DNA from: Periplaneta americana
Lineage: Eukaryota; Arthropoda; Insecta; Blattodea; Blattidae
Length of the DNA stretch: 64,000 nt
NCBI RefSeq assembly: GCF_040183065.1
Contig: NC_091120.1
Span: 72,504,708 to 72,568,707, forward strand
Direction: 5' to 3'
Shown: one piece after another, positions 10,998 through 21,353 of the stretch
Layout of the letters: each line of letters opens with the position of its first letter
Numbering within the stretch: the stretch's first letter is position 1
Translations under genes and position numbers: made by a program
The notes under the pieces: model-generated
What the model was told of the DNA's origin: nothing
Databases searched by the model: none
The model's input: the letters and a program-made list of their open reading frames with translations, nothing else

Positions 10998-11260
10998 TTC
11001 AAGCTCATATCGATTTAAAAGTTTCTTAAATATGTAAAATCATATTGATGGTGACAATGTAAAACTGTGAAGCTTGTTTTCTCAAAACACTTCATTTCCG
11101 TAACAAATATTCAAATTGCCATAACTCACTCAATTTATTAGTTATAAATGTAAATTTGATATCAAATTTTTCAGAATTTAATGCTGAATTTGAAAATAAC
11201 ATGAACTCTAAATCTTAAATTTGCAACAAGTGGTCCCTTTTCGCTTTCCGCCTCACATTT

Positions 11261-12214
11261 GGACCTCAATAACGCATGAATACAACTGAAAGGAAGTAAT
11301 CGTATTGGATATATCTACGTCAAATTTACAGTACCTAGCTAATAAGACAGAATAATATATTGTAACATATCTGACGAACATGATATCATTCACAGCAGCA
11401 GGTTGAGTTGGTCTGGCCACATACTAAGAAATAAACGCTGATGACATTAGGTCTTCTTTCAAGCCGAAAAAGGAGAGGATCGTAGAGTGAACTTCGACTT
11501 CATTTGGGAAACGAGATACTTCAGAATCTCTAAAAGAAAGAAATTATCCTGTACAAGAAACGAGGCTAGAAGCTCTTAGGTTTGCAATGGCCATAACTGT
11601 AAACTTGCTGATGACAAAACGCTCGGTCACCATTTCAGTATCGCTTTAAAATGAAATAGCAAGAAAATATCACCAAAATATATAAACTATATTAATTTCA
11701 ACTTCAACAACACGTGAATGATTTAAGTTATCAACTTGATATATTCAGAGGTTTGCTTTATCTAGCAGAAGAGCTATTATCCAAGGGATTGTTCATAAGC
11801 CACAAAAGCAGCTAGATTTTCTGAACAGATCTACTTATGAATAAATAAACAGTAGCATTTCACCAAACAGATTCATCGGCGTGGATAATACGATGCAAAT
11901 ATATACCTATGGAACTCAGCTTTCCGGACTGGCAACAGGAAGAAATGGGAGGGGAGTCTGTCAGTGAAAGAGATAAGATCACAGGATGACGTATGCGATT
12001 AAATATGTACAGAGTGGTTAAGAACAATACATAAACTGGGAATGGTAATTTGATAGGCGAAGGTAAATGTTTTTGCCAGAAAACGTGAAGTTGGCGACCT
12101 ATCATTATCCTGGGCAGTATCACCGTAGTGTCTGAAAGTGAGAAGTCAATACTTGAGGTAGGCACCATGGCAATCATCAGTCAGTTGGCAAGCTTGTGTC
12201 TATATCGTCGGTGT
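11261..12214. other. No gene seen
   Basis: A block at 11400-11600 faintly resembles the C-terminal GH-R motif region of a LINE (LSWSGHILRNK), too eroded to classify. The 105-codon minus frame at 11860-12177 shows no recognisable domain. Confidence 0.35.
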
Positions 12215-12533
12215 AACCCTAGATCATATATGTAACAGATAGGTCATCGCTATGTTAAAATCGTTTGCACTTTGAAGAGAACAACCTCCAGGATCCCCAC
12301 CCGTCCGCCGTAAACGAACACGAGATGGCAGTACAGTCGCCAATGCAATTCAAATGGGAATTATGACGTGACTCCTTATGTAACAACTAGATGGCAGAGT
12401 AGTAAACCTGAAAAAAGTTGTTAACCTCCTTATGTAACAATTAGATGGCAGAGTAGTAAACCTGACAAAAGTTGTTAACGTCAAAGCCTATAAGGCCGAC
12501 CTATCTGGGGTATATATGATCTAGGGTGCAACA
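12215..12533. mobile_element. ~320-bp inverted-repeat element
   Basis: The ends share CCCTAGATCATATAT and GATAGGTC in inverted orientation (12215-12247 and 12497-12533). The centre contains a 54-bp tandem duplication. No coding sequence. Probably a MITE. Confidence 0.5.
12372..12479 (+). repeat. 54-bp direct tandem duplication
   Basis: Two adjacent units starting CTCCTTATGTAACAA differ at about two positions, indicating a recent local duplication. Confidence 0.85.
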
Positions 12534-12589
12534 TAACTTTTTCAGTCGATAGTAGCCATTCGTTGAGCTACATCGAAGCTGTTCAGATG

Positions 12590-12850
12590 TGCTATGGATG
12601 AATTACGGAGTAGAAGAGTATGCGTATATGTACATTTGGAGTATGATCAGTTGACAAGAGTTCGTATGCAGTAAGAGGCTTTACTCTGAACGATATAATT
12701 ATGCAGCAATTGATAGATATCTGTAGGAAAATGAAAGCGATTTTGTTTTGGCGTGAAGCTGGGTGTCCGCGCAATGTTCGCACGTCTGAATTTGAAGAGT
12801 AAGTTCTAGAATGGTTCGACGAACAACGAACAACAAGCACTCGATCTGAA
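12590..12850 (+). pseudogene. Tc1/mariner-type transposase N-terminal remnant
   Basis: Pieces in shifting frames recall the N-terminal DNA-binding region of insect mariner-like transposases: a YSERYNYAA segment, then REAGCPRNVRTSEFEE followed by VLEWFDEQRTTSTRS, with a stop and frameshifts between. The RNVRT-EFEE-VL linker is the best-preserved part. There is no DDE domain downstream, so this is a 3'-truncated relic. Similarity is judged by eye. Confidence 0.45.
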
Positions 12851-14081
12851 ATCTAGATCTTAGTAGGTTATAAACAATATAGTAGTCAACTCAACAGTTC
12901 CAATTTAAGAAAACCAAAGACAGAAAATGAAGTACACAGGCCTATACACCGACTTCTACCCATATAATCAGAGACTCGTACAGCGATCTAGACCTAAATA
13001 TGTGAAGCTATAGTATTTTATTTTGGATGTTTCGTGTGTTATGTTTAATTCAATTATAATGTCATGATTAATTATTTTTTTTTCTTTATCCCTCTCAACA
13101 AGCGTATTTCTGCTGCTTCAAACTTTCTATTTGTCTGTTTTGTGAAAGAAAAATAATTAATGTAGGGTATAAAGAAAATTAAGAATTCACTGTAACATCT
13201 TACACAAAGTATAACCGAAGAAATTTTGGCAGCAGTGATAATGAGAGTAGGACTTTGAACCGTAAGAGGCTGCCATATGGCTTACTTATAGGGTTCGGAA
13301 CTTGATTATTTAAAAATCACAGAAAAATTACTAATAAAATGACCTTAAATTTCTGAAAATATGACATTAAACTTATAAAATGACAAATTTTTAAAATTAT
13401 TATTATTATTATTATATTATTATTATTAAATTTCTCCGCAATCACGCCAAGGCATATTTAAATATTAAGAGGAGCTGAAATCCTCAGACATACTCTTGTT
13501 CAGCATTGCAGTAAAGAGCTATCACCAATCATAGGGATTCGGGTTTGAAGGATCGCCGGTTGTTTAAACTTTTGGCATTTTTACGTCTTCACTTGTGAGA
13601 TACAGTACAAGTAGGCCTACTGCGGGTACAGCGACTGCAGTTTTTGTTCTGTTGCATTGAATTGGGAGGAGCACATAACACACGTGATCAGAAATCAAGC
13701 CTAATGCAATCTTAAGGGAAATTTCTGTATGACGCAATCTAATTGCGCAAGCAATCTGCAGTAGATTCTTGAGTATGGACTACGACTACACCATAAAAAA
13801 GTGTTCAAAAACAGAAAAAAAGAAACATGCAACAAAAGATGAAACATTTCCTAAAATAAATTACCAATGGGTAATAAAAGTCGAAAAAAGCAAAATAAAA
13901 GTGGGCTATATTGGTTCGTGTTCAATTGAAACGAGTTTATATTGCATCCTGCATTGTCTGTGATGTCTCGGAAAAAATATGATATTTCACCAATTTCCTA
14001 ACCCTACTTATCAGTAAAGTGTAGTTTTTACATTTCCTTATATATAAGATTACATATTCCTTATAATTATGATGACTAAAG
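12851..14081. other. No gene seen
   Basis: AT-rich. Contains (ATT)n at 13397-13428 and a TAGGCCTA palindrome at 13612-13619. Confidence 0.45.
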
Positions 14082-14610
14082 AGTAAGGTTCGGATAAAGT
14101 AGCTGTATCAGGATAGGTATCCATGGTGTGTGCGTTTTGTTTACAAACATTAACTGGGCCATTCCATGGTAACTGAGGTTGCATAGGGATTTTATTCTCA
14201 ATTTATCAGTTTTTCTACAAGTAATTAAGTTCTGATAATTACAAGATATTTTGTATAACATTTCAAAGACACTTTTCTAATTTTACAAGTTTTAAATTTA
14301 TGTAATTACAGCGTAAATTTAATAATATAAATTAATTTTGTATGGTAAAACAGGTTACTGTTTTCATGGAATGACCCAACTAGTTGTCGCGTGTCTCCCA
14401 GCCGACAGTAGTGACGACGTATAGGACTATTCAGTTCCTATCGACTGTATTCTACATTCACTGATGTTTTAGGCTAGGGAGTGGGGAGCGCGCTTCCCAG
14501 CAGGTAGAGTTTTAGCTAGTGGAAAAGGTAGTGTTTACTTAGTCTGAAGCAAGTCAAGGCCGTATCCTATACAGCCTACACTGATACAGCTACTTTATCC
14601 CAACCTTACT
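14082..14610. mobile_element. 529-bp element with ~30-bp TIRs
   Basis: The ends are inverted copies of AGTAAGGTTCGGATAAAGTA plus GCTGTATCAG with one or two mismatches. The interior is non-coding and AT-rich at the left, more complex at the right. It lies 12 bp from the next element. No clear target duplication. Confidence 0.6.
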
Positions 14611-14622
14611 GATGAGGTACTA

Positions 14623-15609
14623 CAGGGACATCACTTTATTTTTACCAACATTTTTAACATTAACCTGGCTATACCTACTCGGAAACACTGTTACCCCCCT
14701 TCCATTACAGGAGTTTGGAGTTGTTAGTGCAATATATAAACAAATCATTTTATTAGCTACAGGAGGAGATAAAAGTAGTGTATCCATTTATGTTACAGGG
14801 AAATACAGTATTACTATTTTCAATTTGATCATTACTTTTACAGTATTTTATAAAAAAAACAGTAGAATAGTAACAATTTTTTTTCACAAACTCAACTCTG
14901 CAGGCGGTTATATTCATTATGTAATGTCTACTTTATTCAGCATATTACTAACCTAATTTATTCCAGAGAATTTTGTGAGCACTTCCGTAAGAAACCCCAA
15001 TTTCTACAGCTAACATCTTGACCGACTTATTAGGACCTCGCTGCATCCTTTCTCTAGCATCTTCTACAGCATCTTCTGTCGCCTTTGTTGGCCATATTAC
15101 ACTTTTCTTCCTTTCTGTACATTCTGTTGCTCTAAATTTATCTACCAGATTAATGACATTTCTACGAAAATATTCCGTAATGATATATAATCAGGAAATT
15201 GTGAAAAAAAATGTTCACATTCGGTTATATGTAATTCCAGTTTCCATCATCGTCCTTCATACCTACAAACAGTAAAACAAAACTCTTGTTTAAATAATGT
15301 TGTTAAGTACCGTACTTTCGGTAACTCTAATCTTCACTTGTGTTCAGTCCACACAGATAAATTCAGTTATGCTACACACGATACCTGTGTAAAAATAAAC
15401 TTCAATAATATAAGCTCTTTCTTCTATAGAAAATGCAACATATTCTGAAACACACTGTACTATGTATTGTTTATTTCACTGCTAGCAACAGCGGCCTTAA
15501 GTTTGTGTGACTGACGTTAGCAAGGACATTAGTGAAAGGGGTGGGAGTCAAGCACGTTTAGAAACGCAGGTACAATAAAGATTGAAGTAAAAATAAAATG
15601 ATGTCCCTG
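14623..15609. mobile_element. Tc1/mariner-type element with CAGGGACATCA ends, copy 1
   Basis: The inverted ends begin CAGGGACATCA and continue as TTTATTTTTAC, with TA on both sides (14621-14622, 15610-15611). The interior left half is homologous to the 56007-57079 copy. The minus strand retains an N-terminal helix-turn-helix of a transposase (14966-15140). 987 bp; the catalytic domain is not recognisable. Confidence 0.75.
14966..15140 (-). pseudogene. Transposase HTH remnant inside the CAGGGACATCA element
   Basis: The minus-strand reading shows ECTERKKSVIWPTKATED, then ERMQRGPNKSVKMLAVEIG, then VSYGSAHKIL. This is the linker plus helix-turn-helix pattern of IS630/Tc1-mariner transposases (S-P-x-K-S-V-R-x-L-A type). 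It is open for ~55 codons, then degenerate. The sister copy at 56 kb keeps the other end of the gene. Confidence 0.55.
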
Positions 15610-15611
15610 TA

Positions 15612-16160
15612 CAAACCGGTATCTGTTCCGAATGTTGGTAACACAGCGAGGTTTCTCAATGTTTTCTGCAGTGTCCGTCATATGCTTGTGGTTGGTGGAG
15701 TACAGTTATTACCGTCAATTGGACGACAAGGAGAATCGCCCGGTCCCAACGCAGCTGCACAACATGCCCGAGCACGGCAAACTTGCGGATCCGGAAAACA
15801 AGTTGTGAATGCTTCCGAGTTAGCCCGGTTTCATCGCAGCTACTCACTCTTCCAGATCACAACTTGTAGAAGACCTGAGCTCTACCTATCCCAGCCACAA
15901 CTCCGACTGTTCTCTTAATATACACCGTGTCCGGGCTACAGGTATCAAGAAATAATTATTCAGCATTTATTAACAGGAGGCTATTTTTATTAGTATATGT
16001 TTGGCACAGGATGCAGAAACGCCACTGAATTTTATTTTTATAGCAACAATAATAGAAATCTATACAATAAAGCAAGAAAATGGAAGAAAACAAAGTGATA
16101 CGATTAATCATTGCGATTTGTGTCACGAATTTCACAGTCAACATTGATCATTCTAACTGA
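15612..16160. other. No gene seen
   Basis: A 106-codon plus frame (15598-15918) and a 63-codon minus frame overlap here; neither shows a recognisable domain. The segment is less AT-rich than its surroundings at 15690-15900, so a relic of coding repeat is possible. Confidence 0.35.
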
Positions 16161-16166
16161 ACACAA

Positions 16167-17157
16167 AATGTGGACACCACGACAAAAAGTGAAGTATGTG
16201 CTTTGATTTGCTGAATTTAAATCTGTTACCAGAGTTCGACGCCGATTTTGTCTAGGATTAACGTCGAAATCAATTTTGCAGTGGAATAAAACTCTTAAGC
16301 CTTGGTTTTTCTGAACCGACGCATGCGAGCTACGGGGTGCGAGGCCCGCCTCACACAAATCCGGACTATACGAGTGATAGTGAGTGGTTTCTAGGGCGAG
16401 GTGCGAGGTCTGCGTGCCTCGCAGTTATAGAAACCACTATCACTATCACTCATATAGTCCGGATTTGTGCGTGGCGGGCCTCGCACTTCGCACGTCCAAT
16501 GCGTCGGTTCAGAAAAACCAAGACTTTAAAGAGGCAGGATCCTTGATTCCACAAACAGGCAAACATCCAAAGAAAAAAATAACCGAAGAAATGATCGATC
16601 GTATACGAACTGCATTCAAACGGAGCCCAAGGAAGTCCATTAGGCGGCTAGTCATCACTTCATCAGTTACAGATTTCCAAATCAACTGTTCATGACGTTC
16701 TTCATAAACGACTCAAACTACGTGCATACAAGTTCCAGCTTCTTCTCCGCATTCAACCGAACTATAGAAGATTAAGACAAAATTTTGCGACTGAAATTCT
16801 ACAACGCATTAACGAAAATCCTTCATATCTTGAGGAAGTGGTAATCAGTGATGAAGCTACGTTCCGTCTCTGCGGTAAAGTTAACTGCCATAACTGCCGC
16901 ATATGGAGATCCAAGAACACTCGTGCTGTATTGAAACACCAAAGAGACATGAAAAAAGTGAATGTTTGGATCGGGTTAACGCACAATTCAATTATTGGCC
17001 CATTCTTCTTCTTGAAGAAAACCGTGACTGGGCACAGCTACCTTCATATGCTAGAAAATTTCGCTGTAACCCTAATCCCCCTTGGAACTACATTTCAACA
17101 ATACGGTGCTCCACCATATTATCACCATGATGGCACCAGTTTCCTTCAAAGAAGTTA
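16167..17157 (+). pseudogene. Mariner-like transposase gene interrupted by a foldback MITE
   Basis: Starts with MWTPRQKVKYV and a stop, then WNKTL just before the MITE. After the MITE the frame resumes with KEAGSLIPQTGKHPKKK and KRSPRKSIRRL (helix-turn-helix). Further on come VISDEATFRLCGKVN (first catalytic Asp), KVNVWIGL and IIGPFFF, then a degenerate TTFQQYGAPP where the second catalytic Asp has become Tyr. The gene ends there, lacking the third acidic residue. A frameshift lies near 16680. Removing 16298-16528 rejoins the codons ACT-CTT-AAA-GAG, restoring the frame exactly. Confidence 0.75.
16298..16526. mobile_element. Palindromic foldback MITE, copy 1
   Basis: 229 bp, almost entirely two inverted arms of ~105-110 bp around a short GCGAGGTGCGAGGTCTGCG centre. 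Begins AGCCTTGGTTTTTCTGAACC and is flanked by TA (16296-16297, 16527-16528). The arms contain CGCATGCG and TCCGGACTA motifs and are GC-rich against AT-rich surroundings. Inserted in a transposase gene; the target TA is confirmed by restoration of the reading frame. Related copies lie at 25672 and 38823. Confidence 0.9.
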
Positions 17158-17974
17158 GAAGATAGTGAACTAATACTTTGGATATTTCTATAAAAACATT
17201 TGGTCAGGTAAGAAGATATTAATCTTAAAACAGTATGGAAATGGCTCTCATGCTTGATAAAAGTGTCGTAAAGATATCTTAAATAGAAGTTCACTAATTG
17301 AATGGCTTCCTAGAATAACGTTGTAAGTCCGTTTTTGACCAGACTGAGTTTTCGGCTGAAAAATGTTGTATCGCACATCTTGCATCATGCGCTGCCATCA
17401 TCTTGCTGATATTCACACTAGTTCGAGAGTTGTAGTATTTTGATTGTGTTGCTGAGCTGAATAACGTTGTAACGCAAATAAAATGGCGAACATTCATACT
17501 TGTAGAGTGTCACATGAGTAGAGGTTATTGCCAATGCAAGGCCAAGCAAACCATTTGAGGTTGTTCATATGCAACAAGATATAGGGATATAGGGCTAGTA
17601 GAGAAAACAATAAATAAGGATTCAGACCTCAAGATAACAACAGCTGCCTGGTTTCAGTTCAGTTCTGACGATCCTATAGCTCTGAAAATGCTGAAATTTC
17701 ATGATATAAAGTTACCATGAACAGTGTATTCTCTTGAAAAAAAAAAAGTAAGCGTGCAAAAAATAAGACTTATCATGGCCCTATTCCAATCAGAAAAGAG
17801 AAAAAAATCTGATCGCAATGTCAAGTTTTCTTCCTCTTGGTCATGGTTACTATGAATTCTACCATGGCCTAATAACAGAAAAAAAAAAAAAAAAAAGGAT
17901 TCTTGTGTGATATTGCATGCCTAAACATACAATCTAAGTTGTGTAATTTGTTTCAAGTCTTATGGTATAAATTC

Positions 17975-18016
<42 letters not shown>

Positions 18017-19149
18017 GTATTAATATTTAATCTAACAACCATAAAGAATTTAACAGGAACTGACAGTATTTAAGTTTCTTTGCTTTACAACGTTGTTCTT
18101 CTGGACTGACTACAACGTTTTTCTACTGTAAATGTTCGAAAAGTTGTGTTCTTTGGAAGACAAAGGCACTACATAATATATAAATGGTGTGAATACTTAC
18201 TGAAATATTAATACAGACCTCACACTGTCATATTTTATAATATTTAACAATGTTAGTATAGAATAAACATATTTTTAATTTCCTGACAAACTGTAAAAAC
18301 TGACTTATGGCATTATTCTAGGCAGCCATTCAATTTTTATGTTAGTATATAGTGATGTAGTACCCGTAATAAATAAGTGAATAAATATAATAGGGCTAAT
18401 ATGTTGTGAATAAATGATATTAACAACTCACATCGTATTAAATATGTACAATATCCATGCCCCATTCAGTAGTCAAGACAGTGATCTTCACGTTCACGCA
18501 AAGTTAGAGATGCGCGTACTGTCTATGGTGAAAACACATAAGAGGTCAAACAGAATCCTTGAATAATTTACTGCTCCTTCCTTTTTTCAGCCATTTAAAA
18601 CGATCTATTCCGCACTTGGAGACCGGGACAGCAATAAAAACGAGGTAAAATCTGATTTACGGGCGCAAAGCTCGAACGTACAGCAAGCAGGCAAGTTGGG
18701 AAAATATTTTACGATATTTTATATTTTGAACGTAACTACATTGTAAAAATGATATCGGATTTTGTGGATACATAGCTCGAAATCGAAAATTATTTTCACA
18801 AAATTAAAGTTGCTTTTTTCGAAATCTTAGGCTACAGTTAATTCTGAAAACTGATTCTGTGCCATTGTTACTCTGCTCTGCAGTCAACACGTAGCGCCAC
18901 AAATCTTTTTGGGAACGGCGATCGGAATTTTGCGCAATTAAAAAGAAAATATTACTGATATGAGAGAGCCGCAGCAAGTTGACCGCGACATTGTTCCACG
19001 CCATTAAATTCGCCACTGCAGCAAATTACACTGCGGCCCAGCCAGAGCCCGGATCACAGTGGTACGCAGAACGAGGAGAAACTACTTCAATACAGTTCCA
19101 AACATCACAGCGCAACAGCCATCGATGTAGTTGAGGGACGGCGAGATAA
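17158..19149. other. AT-rich DNA, no gene seen
   Basis: Contains poly-A near 17880-17897 and (TTA)n at 17975-18016. The motif AACGTTGTAA occurs at ~17317 and ~17463 and inverted at ~18088, hinting at a decayed inverted-repeat element, but I could not define ends. Confidence 0.4.
17975..18016. repeat. (TTA)n microsatellite
   Basis: About 14 uninterrupted TTA units. Confidence 0.95.
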
Positions 19150-19270
19150 ATTCGTAATCCGACGGCTTGTTCGGTGTGAGTTCCAATCTCTCTTGGGCCA
19201 GTTAGATTCTTTGGGCTCAACTCGCCAAATACTATCTCGCCAACACCAAATTCATCAACGTTAAGTAACC
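19150..19270 (+). mobile_element. tRNA-derived SINE, family 2, internally deleted
   Basis: Holds a degraded B-box segment (GTGTGAGTTCCAATC), a TTGGGC block, then jumps to the family 3' end (CTCGCCAAATAC, then CACCAAATTCATC and TAAGTAACC). Compared with the copy at 52842-53053, about 90 bp is missing from the middle. Confidence 0.55.
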
Positions 19271-19556
19271 TAGTTATTAATACATAGATTTTAAATTAAA
19301 ATGAATAAAATAATAAATACAACAAATAAAAAAGGCAATAAATGAGGTACACAAAAATGAAGCATTTTAGTAAAATAAAATTTAAAATTACAGGAGCAGA
19401 TTTAATCAAAAATACTACTATAAAAATATTGATTATAGTAAATTCAGTGTTATGTATATATAGTGAGGATTACGTAAGAACTGTTCCTAAAAGGCTAATT
19501 TGGCCGTCTCTTCAGTGTTGCCAATTAATTAATACCAGATACCACCAAAGAATGTA

Positions 19557-20166
19557 GCAACAGTAACAAATATAAATGACACTAGGGAGGAAATTAAACG
19601 CAGAATAAATATGGGAAATACCTGTTATTATTCGGTTGAGCAGCTTTTGTCATCTAGTCTTCTGTCAAAAAATCTGAAAGTTAGAATTTATAAAACAGTT
19701 ATATTACCGGTTGTTCTGTATGGTTGTGAAACTTGGACTCTCACTTTGAGAGAGGAACAGAGATTAAGGGTGTTTGAGAATAAGGTTCTTAGGAAAATAT
19801 TTGGGGCTAAGAGGGATGAAGTTACAGGAGAATGGAGAAAGTTACACAACGCAGAGCTGCACGCATTGTATACTTCACCTGACATAATTAGGAACATAAA
19901 ATCCTGACATTTGAGATGGGCAGGACATGTAGCACGTATGGGCGAATCCAGAAATGCATATAGAGTGTTAGTTGGGAGGCCGGTGGGAAAAAAGACCTTT
20001 AGGGAGGCCGAGACGTAGGTGGGAAGATAATATTAAAATGGATTTGAGGGAGGTGAGATATGATGATAGAGACTGGATTAATCTTGCTCAGGATAGGGAC
20101 CAATGGCGGGCTTATATGAGGGCGGCAATGAACCTCCGGGTTCCTTAAAAGCCAGTAAGTAAGTAT
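19557..20166 (+). mobile_element. RTE-like LINE, 5'-truncated copy with 14-bp TSD
   Basis: The 3' 610 bp of the LINE, ending CCTTAAAAGCCAGTAAGTAAG. Exact direct repeats of CACCAAAGAATGTA flank it (19543-19556, 20167-20180). The coding relic (19611-19907) carries LYGCETWTLTLREEQRLRVF, then a stop where other copies read on. It is inserted upstream of a Jockey-like LINE fragment. Confidence 0.9.
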
Positions 20167-20183
20167 CACCAAAGAATGTAAAA

Positions 20184-21300
20184 TCACCATTTTATGTACC
20201 ATTCAGTACTACCGTTAAAAAACTTAGGTTTCCATTTCGACTCGAATCTCAGCTGGAATGCACAGGTAAAATATGTCTGTAAGAAAACTTTCTCAATCTT
20301 GCATTCACTGAAAAGACTGAAAAATTTCTTTCCTTCTAAACTGAAACAGATCTTGATACAGACCCTGGTGATGCCTTACTTTGACTATTGCGACATTTTG
20401 TATAGTGATCTTAGTGTTGAACTGTCATTGAGGCTTCAGCGTGTTCATAATGCTTGTGTCCGTTTCATTTTTAACAGCCGTCGCTATGATCATGTCTCCG
20501 AGTATGTCTTACAGTTATCTTGGCTTCGTTTACGAGAGAGACGTTCAGTTCATTCACTCTGTTTAAATAATTCCACACCTATTTATCGAGTTCCCCGCTT
20601 CACACTTTTAGCATCCCATCACAACCGTGATACACGTTCACAGCATAACCTTGTTCCATCAATTCCATATCATCAAAAATCTCTCTACTCTGCTTCCTTC
20701 ACAATACACACAGCCCATTCCTGGAATTCCTCGCCGCAGGAAATCAGGAGCAGTCGGAGTCTAAAATTTTTTAAGTACACCCTACTCTTGCGAAATTCTC
20801 TAAATAGTCTTAAATGACCAAGTTGTTATTTTTTTCTCCTGTCTTTTCTTTTTTTCCCTTTTTTATTATCTTGATATATTACTTAACCATTTGTATCTGT
20901 ATGCCATATAGTACGATTTTGCTTTTCAACTTTTTATGTCTTGTAATCCACATATATTTTCCTATTAGTATATTAACATACTGTAACTCAAGTGCATTAA
21001 TCTTCGAATTTATCTCAAGCAGTTCACGTCTTATAAATTGTATATATATATGTTATGTAACTGATTTTGATTATATATAATTTTCTACTTTATTTTTTAT
21101 TCTGCTTATATTATGTATCTGATCTTGATTATTTGTAATTTTCCACTATATTTTATGTAATTTTTAAGGTATCTTCTTTTATGTTGTTTTGTAATCTATC
21201 ATATAATTTTGTATTTCATATAATATTATTGAAACCTGGTTGAGTGGAAGAGAAGGCCTTATGGCCTTAATTCTGCCTGGCAAAATAAAACTACTACTAC
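20184..21300 (+). mobile_element. Jockey/CR1-like LINE 3' fragment
   Basis: The 207-codon frame 20194-20817 matches the region after the reverse-transcriptase palm in Jockey/CR1-type LINEs: KNLGFHFDSNLSW, VKYVCKKTFSILHSLKRLK, LVMPYFDYCDILYSD, LQRVHNACVRFIFN and YDHVSEYV. The catalytic RT motifs lie upstream and are absent. The ~480-bp AT-rich 3' UTR ends with TGAGTGGAAGAGAAGGCC, TTCTGCCTGGC and AATAAAACTACTACT. The reading frame is open to the stop, so it is a fairly young 5'-truncated insertion. Confidence 0.72.
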
Positions 21301-21303
21301 TAC

Positions 21304-21349
<46 letters not shown>
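21304..21349. repeat. (AAT)n tract
   Basis: Tail of the Jockey-like element and landing site of the full-length RTE-like LINE; its end forms part of the LINE target duplication. Confidence 0.9.
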
Positions 21350-21350
<1 letters not shown>

Positions 21351-21353
21351 AGT

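Larger units (their letters stand above)
10071..11256. mobile_element. TIR element split by a LINE insertion
   Basis: Inverted ends share CGGAAAGCGAAAAGGGACC (left 10071-10104, right 11223-11256, ~35 bp, few mismatches). ATTT occurs outside both ends (10067-10070, 11257-11260). Removing the LINE at 10208-10997 and one copy of its 9-bp duplication leaves a ~390-bp non-coding element, MITE-sized. Confidence 0.65.

Noticed and set aside
11400..11600. Additional LINE C-terminal fragment
   Set aside because: Only one short motif (LSWSGHIL) resembles the domain; the rest is not alignable by eye.
15598..15918. 106-codon open frame
   Set aside because: No recognisable motif and an overlapping antisense frame; no splice context.
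17316..18100. Possible TIR element with AACGTTGTAA ends
   Set aside because: Only ~12 bp match with three occurrences in mixed orientation; ends and target duplication not definable.
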